Assembly (NCBI RefSeq): GCF_044227025.1
Contig: NZ_JBGAFX010000003.1
Location: forward strand, 124,001-188,000
DNA: 64,000 bases
Reading direction: 5' to 3'
DNA from: Dokdonella_A sp044227025
GTDB taxonomy: Bacteria; Pseudomonadota; Gammaproteobacteria; Xanthomonadales; Rhodanobacteraceae
Position 1 is the stretch's first letter, and every line of letters starts with the position of its first letter. The translations under genes and the position numbers were made by a program. Shown one piece after another: positions 1 through 8,452 of this stretch. The notes under the pieces are model-generated. The model did not search any database, was not told the DNA's origin, and worked only from the letters and a program-made list of their open reading frames with translations.

Positions 1-113
1 AACTCGACCATGACGAGGCCGAGCGTTCCCTGCGCGAGCAGCAGCAGCACGATGGTCCAGTGAAATGCCTTGGCGAGACTGCCCCACTGCATCGCGTCGC
101 TCTTCAGGCGCAT
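1..113 (-). CDS. Cytochrome b561-like protein, N-terminal fragment
   Basis: This gene enters from the left edge and only its first 37 codons are visible. The peptide starts MRLKSDAMQWGSLAKAFHWT and runs into a hydrophobic helix (IVLLLLAQGTLGLVMVE), which looks like the first membrane helix of a cytochrome b561-type diheme protein. In that family a histidine near the start of helix 1 is a heme ligand, and the His of 'KAFHWT' sits where it is expected. Such proteins pass electrons across the inner membrane. The start ATG lies one base after the stop codon of the upstream YceI gene, and b561-YceI gene pairs are common, so the two are probably co-transcribed. The family call rests on a short fragment. 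Confidence 0.7.
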   Translation of the reverse strand, partial: MRLKSDAMQWGSLAKAFHWTIVLLLLAQGTLGLVMVE

Positions 114-114
114 C

Positions 115-759
115 TCACGGATCTCCGGATTGGTCGGCGGCATCGCGGTCGCGGATGCCCTCGATTTCGAACCTCAGCTCGACCGCAGCGGCGACCACGT
201 CCTTGTAGCGATCCATCCCGAACATCAAGCGATCGAGCGTTGCACTCGCCGAGAAACCGGCTTTCCGCTTGAACGCGTAGGGGTCGGTGCCGACGCGATT
301 GAACGTGACGTCGAGGTCGAGCGGCTTCTTCACGCCGCGGAAATCGAGCTCGCCATGCACGCGCGCATGCGTCGCGTCGCGCGGCTCGATCGTCGTGCTG
401 ACGTAGCGCGCGGTCGGCCAGCGCGCTGCGTCCAGGAACTGACCGGAGGCGACCATCGCGTTCCACTTGGGTTCGCCGAGGTCGACGCTGGCGAGGTCGA
501 TGACGACATCGACCCTTGCGCTGGTCCAGTCCGCCGGATCGAAGCGGAACCAGCCGTCCTTGATGCGCAGGCGCCCTTGCGGTTTCGAGAAGCGCTGGTG
601 ATCGGCCGCGAACCACACCTGGCTGTGGACCGGATCGAACCGATAGACGTCGGCATCGGCGTGGACCCTGCGCGGCGGGCCGAACAAGGCGACCGCGAAC
701 GCGATGCCCGCGGACGCGAGCACCGTGCGGAGGGACAGCGGGGCGGGTCGGAGCGACAT
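115..759 (-). CDS. YceI family periplasmic lipid/isoprenoid-binding protein
   Basis: This 214-residue protein has an N-terminal signal peptide (SLRTVLASAGIAFAVALFGPP) followed by one YceI domain, an eight-stranded lipocalin-like barrel known in relatives to hold polyprenyl or amide lipids in the periplasm. Family features seen are the opening 'YRFDPVHSQVWF' and the closing barrel strand 'AAVELRFEIEGIR'. The frame is open about 40 codons further upstream, but those residues are Arg-rich and unlike a signal peptide, so the ATG at 759 was preferred. It sits directly before a cytochrome b561-like gene with a one-base gap, a frequent pairing that suggests a quinone- or isoprenoid-linked redox role. 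The substrate cannot be read from the sequence. Confidence 0.85.
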   Translation of the reverse strand: MSLRPAPLSLRTVLASAGIAFAVALFGPPRRVHADADVYRFDPVHSQVWFAADHQRFSKPQGRLRIKDGWFRFDPADWTSARVDVVIDLASVDLGEPKWNAMVASGQFLDAARWPTARYVSTTIEPRDATHARVHGELDFRGVKKPLDLDVTFNRVGTDPYAFKRKAGFSASATLDRLMFGMDRYKDVVAAAVELRFEIEGIRDRDAADQSGDP

Positions 760-887
760 GCCCCCAGCTTGGCAAAAACACCGCGCACGCGCCAGCGCCG
801 TGCGGTGAACGCTGCGTTTCCACGCGTGTGCGGCAGGCGACGCTTCGCCGCGACGGTTCGCAAGCAGGCGGCGGGCCAAGGCCCACC

Positions 888-2381
888 CTACGTGTCGTTT
901 CCGGTCCGCTCGCGTGTGGCGTCGAGGGTTACGCGTGCGATGCGTTCGAGGCGCTCGCGCGCAGGCGCTGCGAGCAAGGCGCGCACGCGCGTCTCGATGT
1001 CGGCGACATCCAGCGTCGCGTGCGCGGCGAGCGTCTCGGTCAGGGCATGGCCGAGGCTGTCGAACACCAGTCCGTAGGCGATCGCATGCAGCGCGCCGCC
1101 GCCGAGCGTGCCGAGTCCCGGGAATGCCTTCAGCGCGTTGCCGGCGATCGCCAGTACCAGAGCGGTCGTATTGCGAACGGTCAGGCCGATGCGCGCGAGC
1201 AGGCCCTCGACATCGAGTTCGCGCACGGCGACGCCGTGGATGCGCGCCAGATCGCGCACCAGCGCGGTGCCGAGCGCGCCCTGGATCAGCAGGTCGCTGC
1301 CCGGTGCGACCGCGGCGAGCGCGCCGACCACCGCGCGGCGCGTGTACTTGGCGATCGCCGCATCCGATTCGCGCGCCGCGGTCGCGCGCGCGAGTTCGTC
1401 GCCGCGGCGTCCGACTTCGGCCAGCACCGCCGCTTCGCGCGCGGGTTCCAGCGCCGTCGCGCCGCGTGCGGTCAGCGCGACCAGAGCATCCTGCAGCGGT
1501 GCGATGTCGGGCACGCGTTCGCGCTCGACCTTCTCGCGTCGCCCGTCGGCGAGCGTGCGCTCGTAGCGTTCGCTGCCGCCGGCGCTGATCGCGAGTACGG
1601 CGCGCACGCGTTCGTCGTAGCGAGCCCGGAAGCGTTGCAGCAGTGCGGCGCGCTCGTCCTCGCGGTACTGGTCCGACTTGTTCAACACCAGCAGCAACGG
1701 CTTGCCGAATCCGGCCAGCCAGCCCAGCTCCGCATCCTGCGCGCGGGTCAGGTCGGAGGCGGCGAGATAGACCACCGCGTGTGCGCGCAGTGCTTCGTCA
1801 CGCGCGAGTTGCTCGCGCACCGTGCCGTCGACCTCGCCGCTGCCGGGCACGTCGGCGAGCACGAGTTCGCGGCCATCGGCGAGCAGGCCGCGATGGTGGT
1901 CGACGTGGCGCGTGGTGCCGCCGCGCGCGTCGATCTCCGGCGCCGCTTCCGGTGCGAGTGCGCGGATCAGGCTCGACTTGCCGGTCGAGATCTCGCCGAA
2001 AAGCGCCACGTACACCTCGCCGCTGGCGTGGCGTCGATCGAGTTCGGCCAGCTCGGCTTCGAGCGCAGCGGTCTCCGCCTTGCGTTCGCGCAGATGGTCG
2101 ATGCGCGCTTCGACCTGGGGCCGCGTGATCGCGACCGGCGGCGGCGCGGAAGTCGTGCGCGCCGGTCGCGCGAGCCGCCACAGCAGCCAGCCGATTGCGG
2201 CGACGCCAAGTGCGGCGGTGGCGAGCAACGGAATGCGCAGCCACAGCGGCAGTTCGACCAGCCGCTGGTAGAACTCGAGCAGGCTGTTCAAGGTCGCCAC
2301 GACGAGGCCAAGCAGCAGCGCCGCGCCGATCGCCAGAGCGGCGAACAGGATGAGGCGAAGCGGCAGGCGCGGTTTTGGCAT
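888..2381 (-). CDS. Membrane-anchored Era/Dynamin-type GTPase with DUF697-like C-terminus
   Basis: This 497-residue protein has two N-terminal membrane helices (about residues 8-30 and 48-70), a GTPase domain and a helical C-terminal part. The G motifs are clear: P-loop GEISTGKSS from residue 129, GGTT at 154-157 as a likely G2, DVPG at 177-180 and NKSD at 234-237. The region from about residue 340 to 470 has hydrophobic helices with a Gly-rich stretch (FPGLGTLGGGALHAI) resembling the DUF697 domain of YcjF-type proteins. It is probably an inner-membrane GTPase, possibly of stress or membrane remodelling. The gene is divergent from the sensor kinase at 2531, with about 150 bp between them. The precise role is unknown. 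Confidence 0.8.
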   Translation of the reverse strand: MPKPRLPLRLILFAALAIGAALLLGLVVATLNSLLEFYQRLVELPLWLRIPLLATAALGVAAIGWLLWRLARPARTTSAPPPVAITRPQVEARIDHLRERKAETAALEAELAELDRRHASGEVYVALFGEISTGKSSLIRALAPEAAPEIDARGGTTRHVDHHRGLLADGRELVLADVPGSGEVDGTVREQLARDEALRAHAVVYLAASDLTRAQDAELGWLAGFGKPLLLVLNKSDQYREDERAALLQRFRARYDERVRAVLAISAGGSERYERTLADGRREKVERERVPDIAPLQDALVALTARGATALEPAREAAVLAEVGRRGDELARATAARESDAAIAKYTRRAVVGALAAVAPGSDLLIQGALGTALVRDLARIHGVAVRELDVEGLLARIGLTVRNTTALVLAIAGNALKAFPGLGTLGGGALHAIAYGLVFDSLGHALTETLAAHATLDVADIETRVRALLAAPARERLERIARVTLDATRERTGNDT

Positions 2382-2530
2382 GGCGCGATTCTAGTGGGAT
2401 TGCGAAACCGGATCGCAGAGCTCGTCCCGGACGTGATCCGCGGTCGCGAACGGAGACTCTGGCGGCACTGGCGCGCAAGGCTGCACCTTGCCCCCGCGGC
2501 ATGGCAGTATCCGGAACCGGGAGGGACTTC

Positions 2531-5500
2531 ATGCGCCGGTTGCTCGCACTGTTGTTCGCCATGCCGACCGCGGCGCTCGCGGCGGCGCCACCGGCGCCGC
2601 CGCAGTTCGTGTCGCTCGGAGTCGCCGACGGGTTGCCGTCGAGCCTCGCCTACAAGGCGGTGCAGGACCACGACGGCTTTCTCTGGTTCGGCACGCAGGA
2701 CGGCCTGGCGCGTTACGACGGCGTCGGTTTTCGCGTGTTCCGCCACGATCCCGCCGATCCGGCCTCGCTCACCTCGAACGACATTTCCGCCTTGCTGGTC
2801 GATCGTGACGGGCGTTTGTGGTGCGGTGGCGAGGCGTCGGGCCTCAATCGGCTCGAGCCGGACGGCAAGACGTTCACCCATTGGACGCATGTGGCGAACG
2901 ACTTGCGCACACTCGGCAGCAACGACCTGTTCGCGATCGAGCAGGACCGGAGTGGCGCGATCTGGGTCGGAACGTATCTGGGCGGCCTCAACCGGCTCGA
3001 AGCGGACGGCAGTTTCCTGCATGTCGATCACGACGCCGAGGATCCCGCGAGCCTGCGCTCGAGCAGCGTGTACGCGTTGCGCGCGGATGAGCAGGATCGC
3101 CTCTGGATCGGTTCGGAGGAGGGGCTCGACGTGCGCGAGCCGCAGGGACGGATCGTGCACGTCGAATTGCCGCCGATGGCGCAGCGCGCCGGCCCGCCGG
3201 TCGTTATGGCGTTCCTGCCCGGACGCGACGGCAGCATGCTGGTCGGCACGCGCAAGGGCCTGTTCCGCGTCGATTCGCAATTGCACTATGAGGAAGAGGT
3301 TGCAGCGACGACGCCGCCGCTGATGGTGTCTTCGATGGCGCGCGACGACGATGGCGGACTCTGGCTCGGCCTGCTGAATGGACTCGCGCACTTCGACGCG
3401 CGCGGCGTCACGCGTTTCAGCACCGAGGAGGCCGCGCCCGGCGCGTTTCCCGGGACGCGCACGATGGACATCCTCGCCGGCCATGAAGGCGGTCTGTGGT
3501 TCTCGGTCTACGACGGTGGCGTCGCGCACCTGCCGCCGCATTGGCGCAATTTCGCCGCGTTCCGGCATGTACCCGGCGACCCATCGAGCCTCAGTCGTGC
3601 CCGCGTACGTGCGCTCGCGGTCGATGGCGAACGCGCGGTGTGGGTGGCCGGCGGCAGTGATGGACTCGACCGTATCGATCGCAGGAGCGGCGTGGTCGAG
3701 CGGTGGGCCGAGCGCCTGCACGTCGCCGGCAAGCGCCTCAACGCAGTGCTGCCGGACGGTGATCGTCATGTTTGGGTCGGCACGGCCGGCGGCTTGCAAC
3801 GCCATGCGCTCGACGGCAATGCGGCGGACGAGATTCCGGTTGACGTCGCGCGCGCCGATGCCTTGCCGCAGGGGCAGATCGAACAGCTGACGCGCGCGGC
3901 CGACGGCAGCGTGTGGGTGGGCGTGCGCGGCGGCGGCATCGCGCGCATCGCCGGCGAGCCTCCGCGCGTGGTGCGCCGCTACACCGTCGCCGATCACACC
4001 ATCGACGACGCCGACATCAGCGGGCTCGCGCTCGACGCCGGCGGCGCGCCGTGGCTCGCGACCGCCAGCGGCATTGAGCGGCTCGTCGACGACCACTTCG
4101 AGGCGCTTGCCGGCGGGCCGAAGGAACCGATCCACGCGCTCGCGTTTGCGCCGGACGGCTCGCTCTGGATGCATCGCCTCGGCATACTCGAACGCTACCG
4201 CGTCGACAACGGCGTGATGCTCGTGCAGCAACGTTTCGATGCGGCCAAGGGCTGGCCGAGCCTGCAGGTGCATGCGCTCGCGGTCGCCGAGGATGGCTCG
4301 GTCTGGGCGACGTCGCCGCGCGGGCTCTGGCATGTCGAGCCGCAGAGCAAGTCGATCCGTCGCTTCAACGTCCATGATGGCTTGCCGAGCCAGGAGTTCA
4401 TGCCCGGCGCGCTGGCAAGGGCCAGCGACGGCACCCTGTTCCTCGGCACGCTTGGCGGCATGGTCGCCTTCGATCCTGCGGCGCTGCGCTTCGACACACC
4501 GCCGCCCACGCTGCGCGTCACCGCGGTTGACCTGCAGCGCGGTGACGAGCGCGTGCATCTCGATCCCGCGCTGCCGATCGAATGGCGTCGCGGCGACGCG
4601 AACCTGCGTGTCGAGGCGCGCGCGTTGAGTTTCGCGAACACGGCGTCGAACCGTTATCGGTTTCGCCTCGACGGCATCGATCGCGACTGGGTCGAGGCGG
4701 ACAGCGGCGAGCGCAGCTGGTCGCAGCTGCCGGCCGGCGAATATCGCCTGCGCATCGCCGCGACCAATGCCGCCGGCGTGGATGCCGAGCTGGCGCAGCC
4801 GCTGGTGATCCGTGTCGCCCGCGCACCGTGGTTCACGCCGGTCGCGTATGCGCTGTATGCGCTCGCGGTCCTGCTGGCGCTGCTGCTCGCCCTGCGCACC
4901 TATCGGCAGCGTGTGCGTCGCCGGCACGCGGTCGCGCTCGGCGAGGAACGACGGCGCGCGGCCGAGCAGGTGGCCGAGGCGAAGTCTTCGTTCCTCGCCA
5001 CCATGGGCCACGAGATCCGCACGCCGATGACGGGCGTACTCGGCATGAGCGAATTGTTGCTCGGCACGACGCTCGACGAGCGCCAGAAGGGTTATGCGAA
5101 CGCGATCTACCAGTCCGGCCAGATGCTGCTGCGACTGGTCAATGACAGTCTCGACATCGCGCGCATCGACGCCGGCAAGTTCGTGCTCGACGACCAGCCG
5201 CTCGATCCAGCCGCGCTCGCGCGCGAGGTGATCGAACTCGACCAGCCACTGGCGCAGCGCAAGGGCATCACGCTCAGCCTGCATGTCGCCGCCAATGTCC
5301 CGGCGCAGATCTGGGGCGACGCGTTGCGCATCCGCCAGATCCTGCTCAACCTGCTCGGCAATGCACTCAAGTTCACCGAGCGCGGCAGCGTCGAGCTGTC
5401 GCTGCTGCGTTTCGGCGATCGCCTGCGCCTGCGTGTCGCCGACAGCGGCCCGGGCATGAGCGACGAACTGCGCACGCGGCTTTTCAACCGTTTCGAGCAG

Positions 5501-6085
5501 GCCGAAGGCGTCACCCGTCGCCACGGCGGCAGCGGCCTCGGCCTGGCCATCTGTCGCGAGCTGAGCGCACTGATGGGCGGCACGATCAGCGTCACCAGCG
5601 TGCCCGGCGAGGGCAGCGTGTTCAACGTCGACCTGCCGATCTACGAGGCACCGACGATCCACACGCGCGCACACGCCGCGCATGCCCCAGCCGGCAAGCT
5701 GGCCGCGATGGACGTGCTGCTGATCGAAGACGACGCGACCGTCGCCGAGGTCATCGTCGGCTTGCTGGCACGCCTCGGTCACCGCACGACGCACGTCACG
5801 AACGGACTCGCCGCCATGGCCGAACTGAAGGCGGCGCGCCACGAGATCGCCCTGGTCGATCTCGACCTGCCCGGCATCGACGGCCTGCAACTGGCGCGCC
5901 TGCTGCGCGCGGGTGGACACCTGCTGCCGCTGGTCGCGGTCACCGCCCGTTCGGTCGGCGACGAGGAAGCACAGATCCGCGCCGCCGGCATGGACGCGTT
6001 GTTGCGCAAGCCCCTGACCAGCGAAATGCTCGGCAACGCGATCGCCGCCGCCATCGCCGACCGCTCCGAGGCGGTCGCGGCCTGA
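2531..6085 (+). CDS. Hybrid sensor histidine kinase with two-component propeller, Y_Y_Y and receiver domains
   Basis: This 1184-residue protein has a signal peptide (residues 1-20) and a long periplasmic part made of repeated 'DG-LWxGT/S' blades, the two-component regulator propeller repeats. A Y_Y_Y-type Ig-like domain follows (about 690-760), then one membrane helix near 768-790. The cytoplasmic part holds a HisKA domain with GHEIRTPM (His827), an ATPase domain with N-box NALKFTE and G-box GGSGLGLAI, and a C-terminal receiver with LVDLDLPG (phospho-acceptor probably Asp1110) and a conserved Lys near 1160. Unlike the Bacteroides HTCS proteins it resembles, it ends at the receiver and has no DNA-binding domain, and no response regulator lies nearby. 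The start at 2531 was chosen for the strong GGAGGGA site just before it and for the signal peptide. The ligand is unknown. Confidence 0.93.
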   Translation: MRRLLALLFAMPTAALAAAPPAPPQFVSLGVADGLPSSLAYKAVQDHDGFLWFGTQDGLARYDGVGFRVFRHDPADPASLTSNDISALLVDRDGRLWCGGEASGLNRLEPDGKTFTHWTHVANDLRTLGSNDLFAIEQDRSGAIWVGTYLGGLNRLEADGSFLHVDHDAEDPASLRSSSVYALRADEQDRLWIGSEEGLDVREPQGRIVHVELPPMAQRAGPPVVMAFLPGRDGSMLVGTRKGLFRVDSQLHYEEEVAATTPPLMVSSMARDDDGGLWLGLLNGLAHFDARGVTRFSTEEAAPGAFPGTRTMDILAGHEGGLWFSVYDGGVAHLPPHWRNFAAFRHVPGDPSSLSRARVRALAVDGERAVWVAGGSDGLDRIDRRSGVVERWAERLHVAGKRLNAVLPDGDRHVWVGTAGGLQRHALDGNAADEIPVDVARADALPQGQIEQLTRAADGSVWVGVRGGGIARIAGEPPRVVRRYTVADHTIDDADISGLALDAGGAPWLATASGIERLVDDHFEALAGGPKEPIHALAFAPDGSLWMHRLGILERYRVDNGVMLVQQRFDAAKGWPSLQVHALAVAEDGSVWATSPRGLWHVEPQSKSIRRFNVHDGLPSQEFMPGALARASDGTLFLGTLGGMVAFDPAALRFDTPPPTLRVTAVDLQRGDERVHLDPALPIEWRRGDANLRVEARALSFANTASNRYRFRLDGIDRDWVEADSGERSWSQLPAGEYRLRIAATNAAGVDAELAQPLVIRVARAPWFTPVAYALYALAVLLALLLALRTYRQRVRRRHAVALGEERRRAAEQVAEAKSSFLATMGHEIRTPMTGVLGMSELLLGTTLDERQKGYANAIYQSGQMLLRLVNDSLDIARIDAGKFVLDDQPLDPAALAREVIELDQPLAQRKGITLSLHVAANVPAQIWGDALRIRQILLNLLGNALKFTERGSVELSLLRFGDRLRLRVADSGPGMSDELRTRLFNRFEQAEGVTRRHGGSGLGLAICRELSALMGGTISVTSVPGEGSVFNVDLPIYEAPTIHTRAHAAHAPAGKLAAMDVLLIEDDATVAEVIVGLLARLGHRTTHVTNGLAAMAELKAARHEIALVDLDLPGIDGLQLARLLRAGGHLLPLVAVTARSVGDEEAQIRAAGMDALLRKPLTSEMLGNAIAAAIADRSEAVAA

Positions 6086-6438
6086 TGCTCCCGGAGGCCG
6101 GAGTCGACGGACCTTGCCGGAATCGCAGGCGGTTCGAGGCCGCTCGCTGCCGCTCAACCCGAACGGACAAATGGCCCCGTTCGTCCTGAATACACGCCTG
6201 GAGCAAATCCGTTCGTACAGAGCGCCGGCCTGAAAGGCCGGAGCCGGAGGACCTTGCCTTGCCGGATGGGCGGACGTTTCGACTTCACTCGCCGACGCTC
6301 GCAGCGATCGATGCGAACGGGCGGGAGTTCGCGCGCTCCGGACGATGGCGCGCCGGACGCCTGCGCGGTAGGCTGGCGCTGCCGCGCAGGCGGGACTCGC
6401 GGCGGGGATGTATCCGATCACCGAACGGAGATCCGGTC
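6086..6438. other. Intergenic stretch with imperfect direct repeats and hairpins
   Basis: This 353-bp gap lies between the sensor kinase and the zinc-ribbon gene, with no convincing gene. Two imperfect copies of a 28-34 bp unit (about 6092-6121 and 6233-6266) share the cores AGGCCGGAG and ACCTTGCC. Two short hairpins are visible, CGAACGG/CCGTTCG (6160-6166 with 6177-6183) and CCGGCCT/AGGCCGG (6225-6231 with 6235-6241). The second could act as a weak terminator for the kinase gene, although it lacks a T run. The arrangement resembles interspersed intergenic repeats of proteobacterial genomes, but the family is not identified. Confidence 0.5.
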
Positions 6439-6675
6439 ATGACCAATCGCGGCCTATGCCCGAAGTGCGGCAAGCGCGTGTTGCACGTCAACGTCGAGAA
6501 CATCGTCGGCATGATCGACGGTGACAGCAAGGCGCGTTGCATGAGCTACTGCTGCATCCATTGCAACACCGTGCTCGGCGTCGCGATCGACGCGCGCGCG
6601 AAGCCGCGCTCGAAGAACGGCGCGCGTGCAGCGACCGCGTCTGCACTGGCCAAACCGGTCGTGCGCGCCGGCTGA
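6439..6675 (+). CDS. Small zinc-ribbon protein
   Basis: This 78-residue protein begins MTNRGLCPKCGKRVLHVNVE. It has two knuckles that can hold one metal ion, Cys7-x-x-Cys10 and Cys39-x-x-Cys42, with further cysteines at 34 and 38. The C-terminal third (KPRSKNGARAATASALAKPV) is basic and looks disordered. The start was set by a GGAG site nine bases before the ATG at 6439; the frame is open upstream but those residues are Arg-rich. Zinc ribbons of this size occur in nucleic-acid-binding or adaptor proteins, and the basic tail would suit binding RNA or DNA, which is inference. It has no close operon partner and the function is not recognised. Confidence 0.75.
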   Translation: MTNRGLCPKCGKRVLHVNVENIVGMIDGDSKARCMSYCCIHCNTVLGVAIDARAKPRSKNGARAATASALAKPVVRAG

Positions 6676-6814
6676 GCGCGGCGAGTCGGCAACCTCCGGG
6701 CGCCGTTGCGGTACCCAGATCAAGTCGGTCGCCGTGCCCGGCGCGCAGTTCATTGCGCGTGGCGCGTACTTTTGCCGCAGTGCCATTCCCGGGGAATCAC
6801 GGACAATCCATCAC

Positions 6815-7192
6815 ATGACGATCCGGCACTTCCGGCAACGGCGCGCGCTTGGCTGGCTGGCGATCCTCGCCATGCTGCTGCTCGCGCTGATGCCGACGGT
6901 GTCACGGGTCGTCGGCGTGCATGCGCCGGCGCATCACCATGAAGTAAGCCAGGGCGGACATGCCGGGCACGCCGCGCATCACGGCGCGCCGAGCCGCGCC
7001 GACGAGGACTGCTGGAGTGCGTGCGGCTACTGCGACTTCCTCGCCCACGCGCCCGCGCTCAGCGCGCTTGCACATGCGCTCGCGTTGCCGGCCGTGCATC
7101 CGTCGATTCCCGTGCCGGCACCGCTGCGACAGCCGCGATTGGTCGTCGCGTTTTCCACCGCGCAGCCACGCGGCCCGCCCGTCCTCATCTGA
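6815..7192 (+). CDS. DUF2946-like His/Cys-rich membrane-anchored protein
   Basis: This 125-residue protein has an N-terminal hydrophobic helix (LGWLAILAMLLLALMPTVS, about 12-30), then a histidine-rich stretch at 36-57 (HAPAHHHEVSQGGHAGHAAH). A compact cysteine group follows at Cys66, Cys70 and Cys73 (DCWSACGYCDF), and then a second hydrophobic stretch near 78-95. This layout matches DUF2946 proteins, which often neighbour copper genes and TonB receptors. The exposed His and Cys residues suggest metal binding in the periplasm, by inference. The ATG at 6815 was chosen because it directly precedes the basic n-region of the signal anchor. The next gene, an outer-membrane barrel, starts 75 bases downstream and is likely in the same transcript. 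Confidence 0.75.
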   Translation: MTIRHFRQRRALGWLAILAMLLLALMPTVSRVVGVHAPAHHHEVSQGGHAGHAAHHGAPSRADEDCWSACGYCDFLAHAPALSALAHALALPAVHPSIPVPAPLRQPRLVVAFSTAQPRGPPVLI

Positions 7193-7267
7193 GCACTCGG
7201 CTATCACCGAATCATTCCGGATCGCTGCCGCATGGGCGCGGTCCACCCGTGCTTTCAAGGACCCTTC

Positions 7268-8263
7268 ATGAAGACCCATATCCGGGCGGCGCTGTGCGCG
7301 CTGCTGCTATGCGCGCCAATCGCGCACGCCTGCGACCTCTGCTCCGTCTACACCGCCAGCATGGCGCATGGCGAAACTTCCGGCTGGCTCGCCGGCATTT
7401 CCGAACAGTTCAGTCGTTACGACGACCTGCGCCGGGATGGACATCGCCTGTCCGACGATTCGGGCCAGTACCTCGACAGCTCGATCACCCAGTTGTTCGT
7501 CGGCTACGGCATCACGGATCGACTGACCGCGCAGGTCAACGCCCCGTACATCCACCGCTCGTTCGAGCGTCCCGGGCACGATGGCATCGACAAGGGTTCG
7601 GAGTCCGGGATCGGCGACATCACCGCGCTCGCGCAATACACCCTGCTGCGCAAGGACCGCGACGACACCACCTTCGTCTGGCGCGCGCTCGGCGGCGTGA
7701 AGTTCGGCACCGGCGACAGCGACCGGTTGCAGGAAGAACTCGACGAAGGCCACGACGACGACACTGCCGCGGCCATCGCGCCGAAGCATGGCGGTGACGA
7801 TCACGATGGACCGATCAGCGGCATCCACGGCCACGACCTTGCGCTCGGCTCCGGCTCGACCGACTTCCTCGTCGGCACCTCCGCGTTCTGGCGCAGCGGC
7901 CGCTGGTACGGCAGCGGCGACCTGCAATACGCGATCCGCCGCACCGGCGACTTCGACTACCGCTTCGGCAATGACCTGCAATGGACCGTGTCAGGCGGAC
8001 GATACCTCGTGCTCGAACACGAGCGCACCATTTCGCTGCAGCTCAATCTCTCCGGCGAGGACAAGGACTATGACGAACTCGCCGGCGTGAAGCTCGACGA
8101 TACGCATTCACGCGCTCTGTTCCTCGGCCCGCAGTTGGGCTTCACGTTCGGCCCGCGCTGGTCGCTCGAGGTGCGCGCGGAAGCGCCGATCGACACCGAC
8201 AACAGCGAGATCCAGACCACCGCGGGCTGGCGAGTGCGCGCGGCGTTCGTCGGCAGGTTCTAG
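7268..8263 (+). CDS. Outer-membrane beta-barrel protein with N-terminal CxxC, putative transporter
   Basis: This 331-residue protein has a signal peptide ending AHA at residue 21, so the mature chain would begin with Cys22-Asp-Leu-Cys25. The rest alternates aromatic and polar residues in beta-strand style (QLFVGYGITDRLTAQVNAPY, LSLQLNLSG) and ends in phenylalanine (AAFVGRF), as outer-membrane barrels do. One predicted loop, about residues 155-195, is rich in Asp and His (EGHDDDT, GGDDHDGP, GIHGHD). A CxxC at the mature N-terminus and a His/Asp loop fit a metal-binding or metal-sensing role, but no substrate can be proven. AAGGA precedes the ATG at 7268. It follows the DUF2946 gene and converges on a TonB receptor gene. 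Confidence 0.75.
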   Translation: MKTHIRAALCALLLCAPIAHACDLCSVYTASMAHGETSGWLAGISEQFSRYDDLRRDGHRLSDDSGQYLDSSITQLFVGYGITDRLTAQVNAPYIHRSFERPGHDGIDKGSESGIGDITALAQYTLLRKDRDDTTFVWRALGGVKFGTGDSDRLQEELDEGHDDDTAAAIAPKHGGDDHDGPISGIHGHDLALGSGSTDFLVGTSAFWRSGRWYGSGDLQYAIRRTGDFDYRFGNDLQWTVSGGRYLVLEHERTISLQLNLSGEDKDYDELAGVKLDDTHSRALFLGPQLGFTFGPRWSLEVRAEAPIDTDNSEIQTTAGWRVRAAFVGRF

Positions 8264-8300
8264 GCTGCGGATTGCGTAGCGCTGTACGCGAGATGTTCTA

Positions 8301-8438
8301 CCTCTCCCGGGCACGGTCAGGGATGGCGTGAGGGGCGCGAGCGCAGCGAGCGCGAGATTGTCGCTGCGGTCGCTGTTCCGAAGTTCACGCTCCTGCGCTC
8401 GCGCGCCTCCTCACCCGCCGCACCGCGCGTCGGAGAGG
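8301..8438. terminator. Large imperfect inverted repeat between convergent genes
   Basis: The 189-bp gap between the outer-membrane barrel gene and the convergent TonB receptor holds a long inverted repeat. The inner arms (8328-8352 and 8388-8414) both read GTGAGG-GCGCGAGCGCA-like when the right one is reversed, and short outer arms CCTCTCC / GGAGAGG sit at 8301-8307 and 8432-8438. It could stop transcription from both sides, or be a small interspersed repeat. No T tract follows either arm, so a Rho-independent mechanism is not assured. Confidence 0.5.
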
Positions 8439-8452
8439 CGGCGGTGCACGCC

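Noticed and set aside
2288..6421. A 1377-codon open frame on the minus strand, antisense to the sensor kinase
   Set aside because: The amino acid composition is Arg/Gln/Ala-heavy without domain patterns, and the plus strand has clear kinase and receiver motifs.
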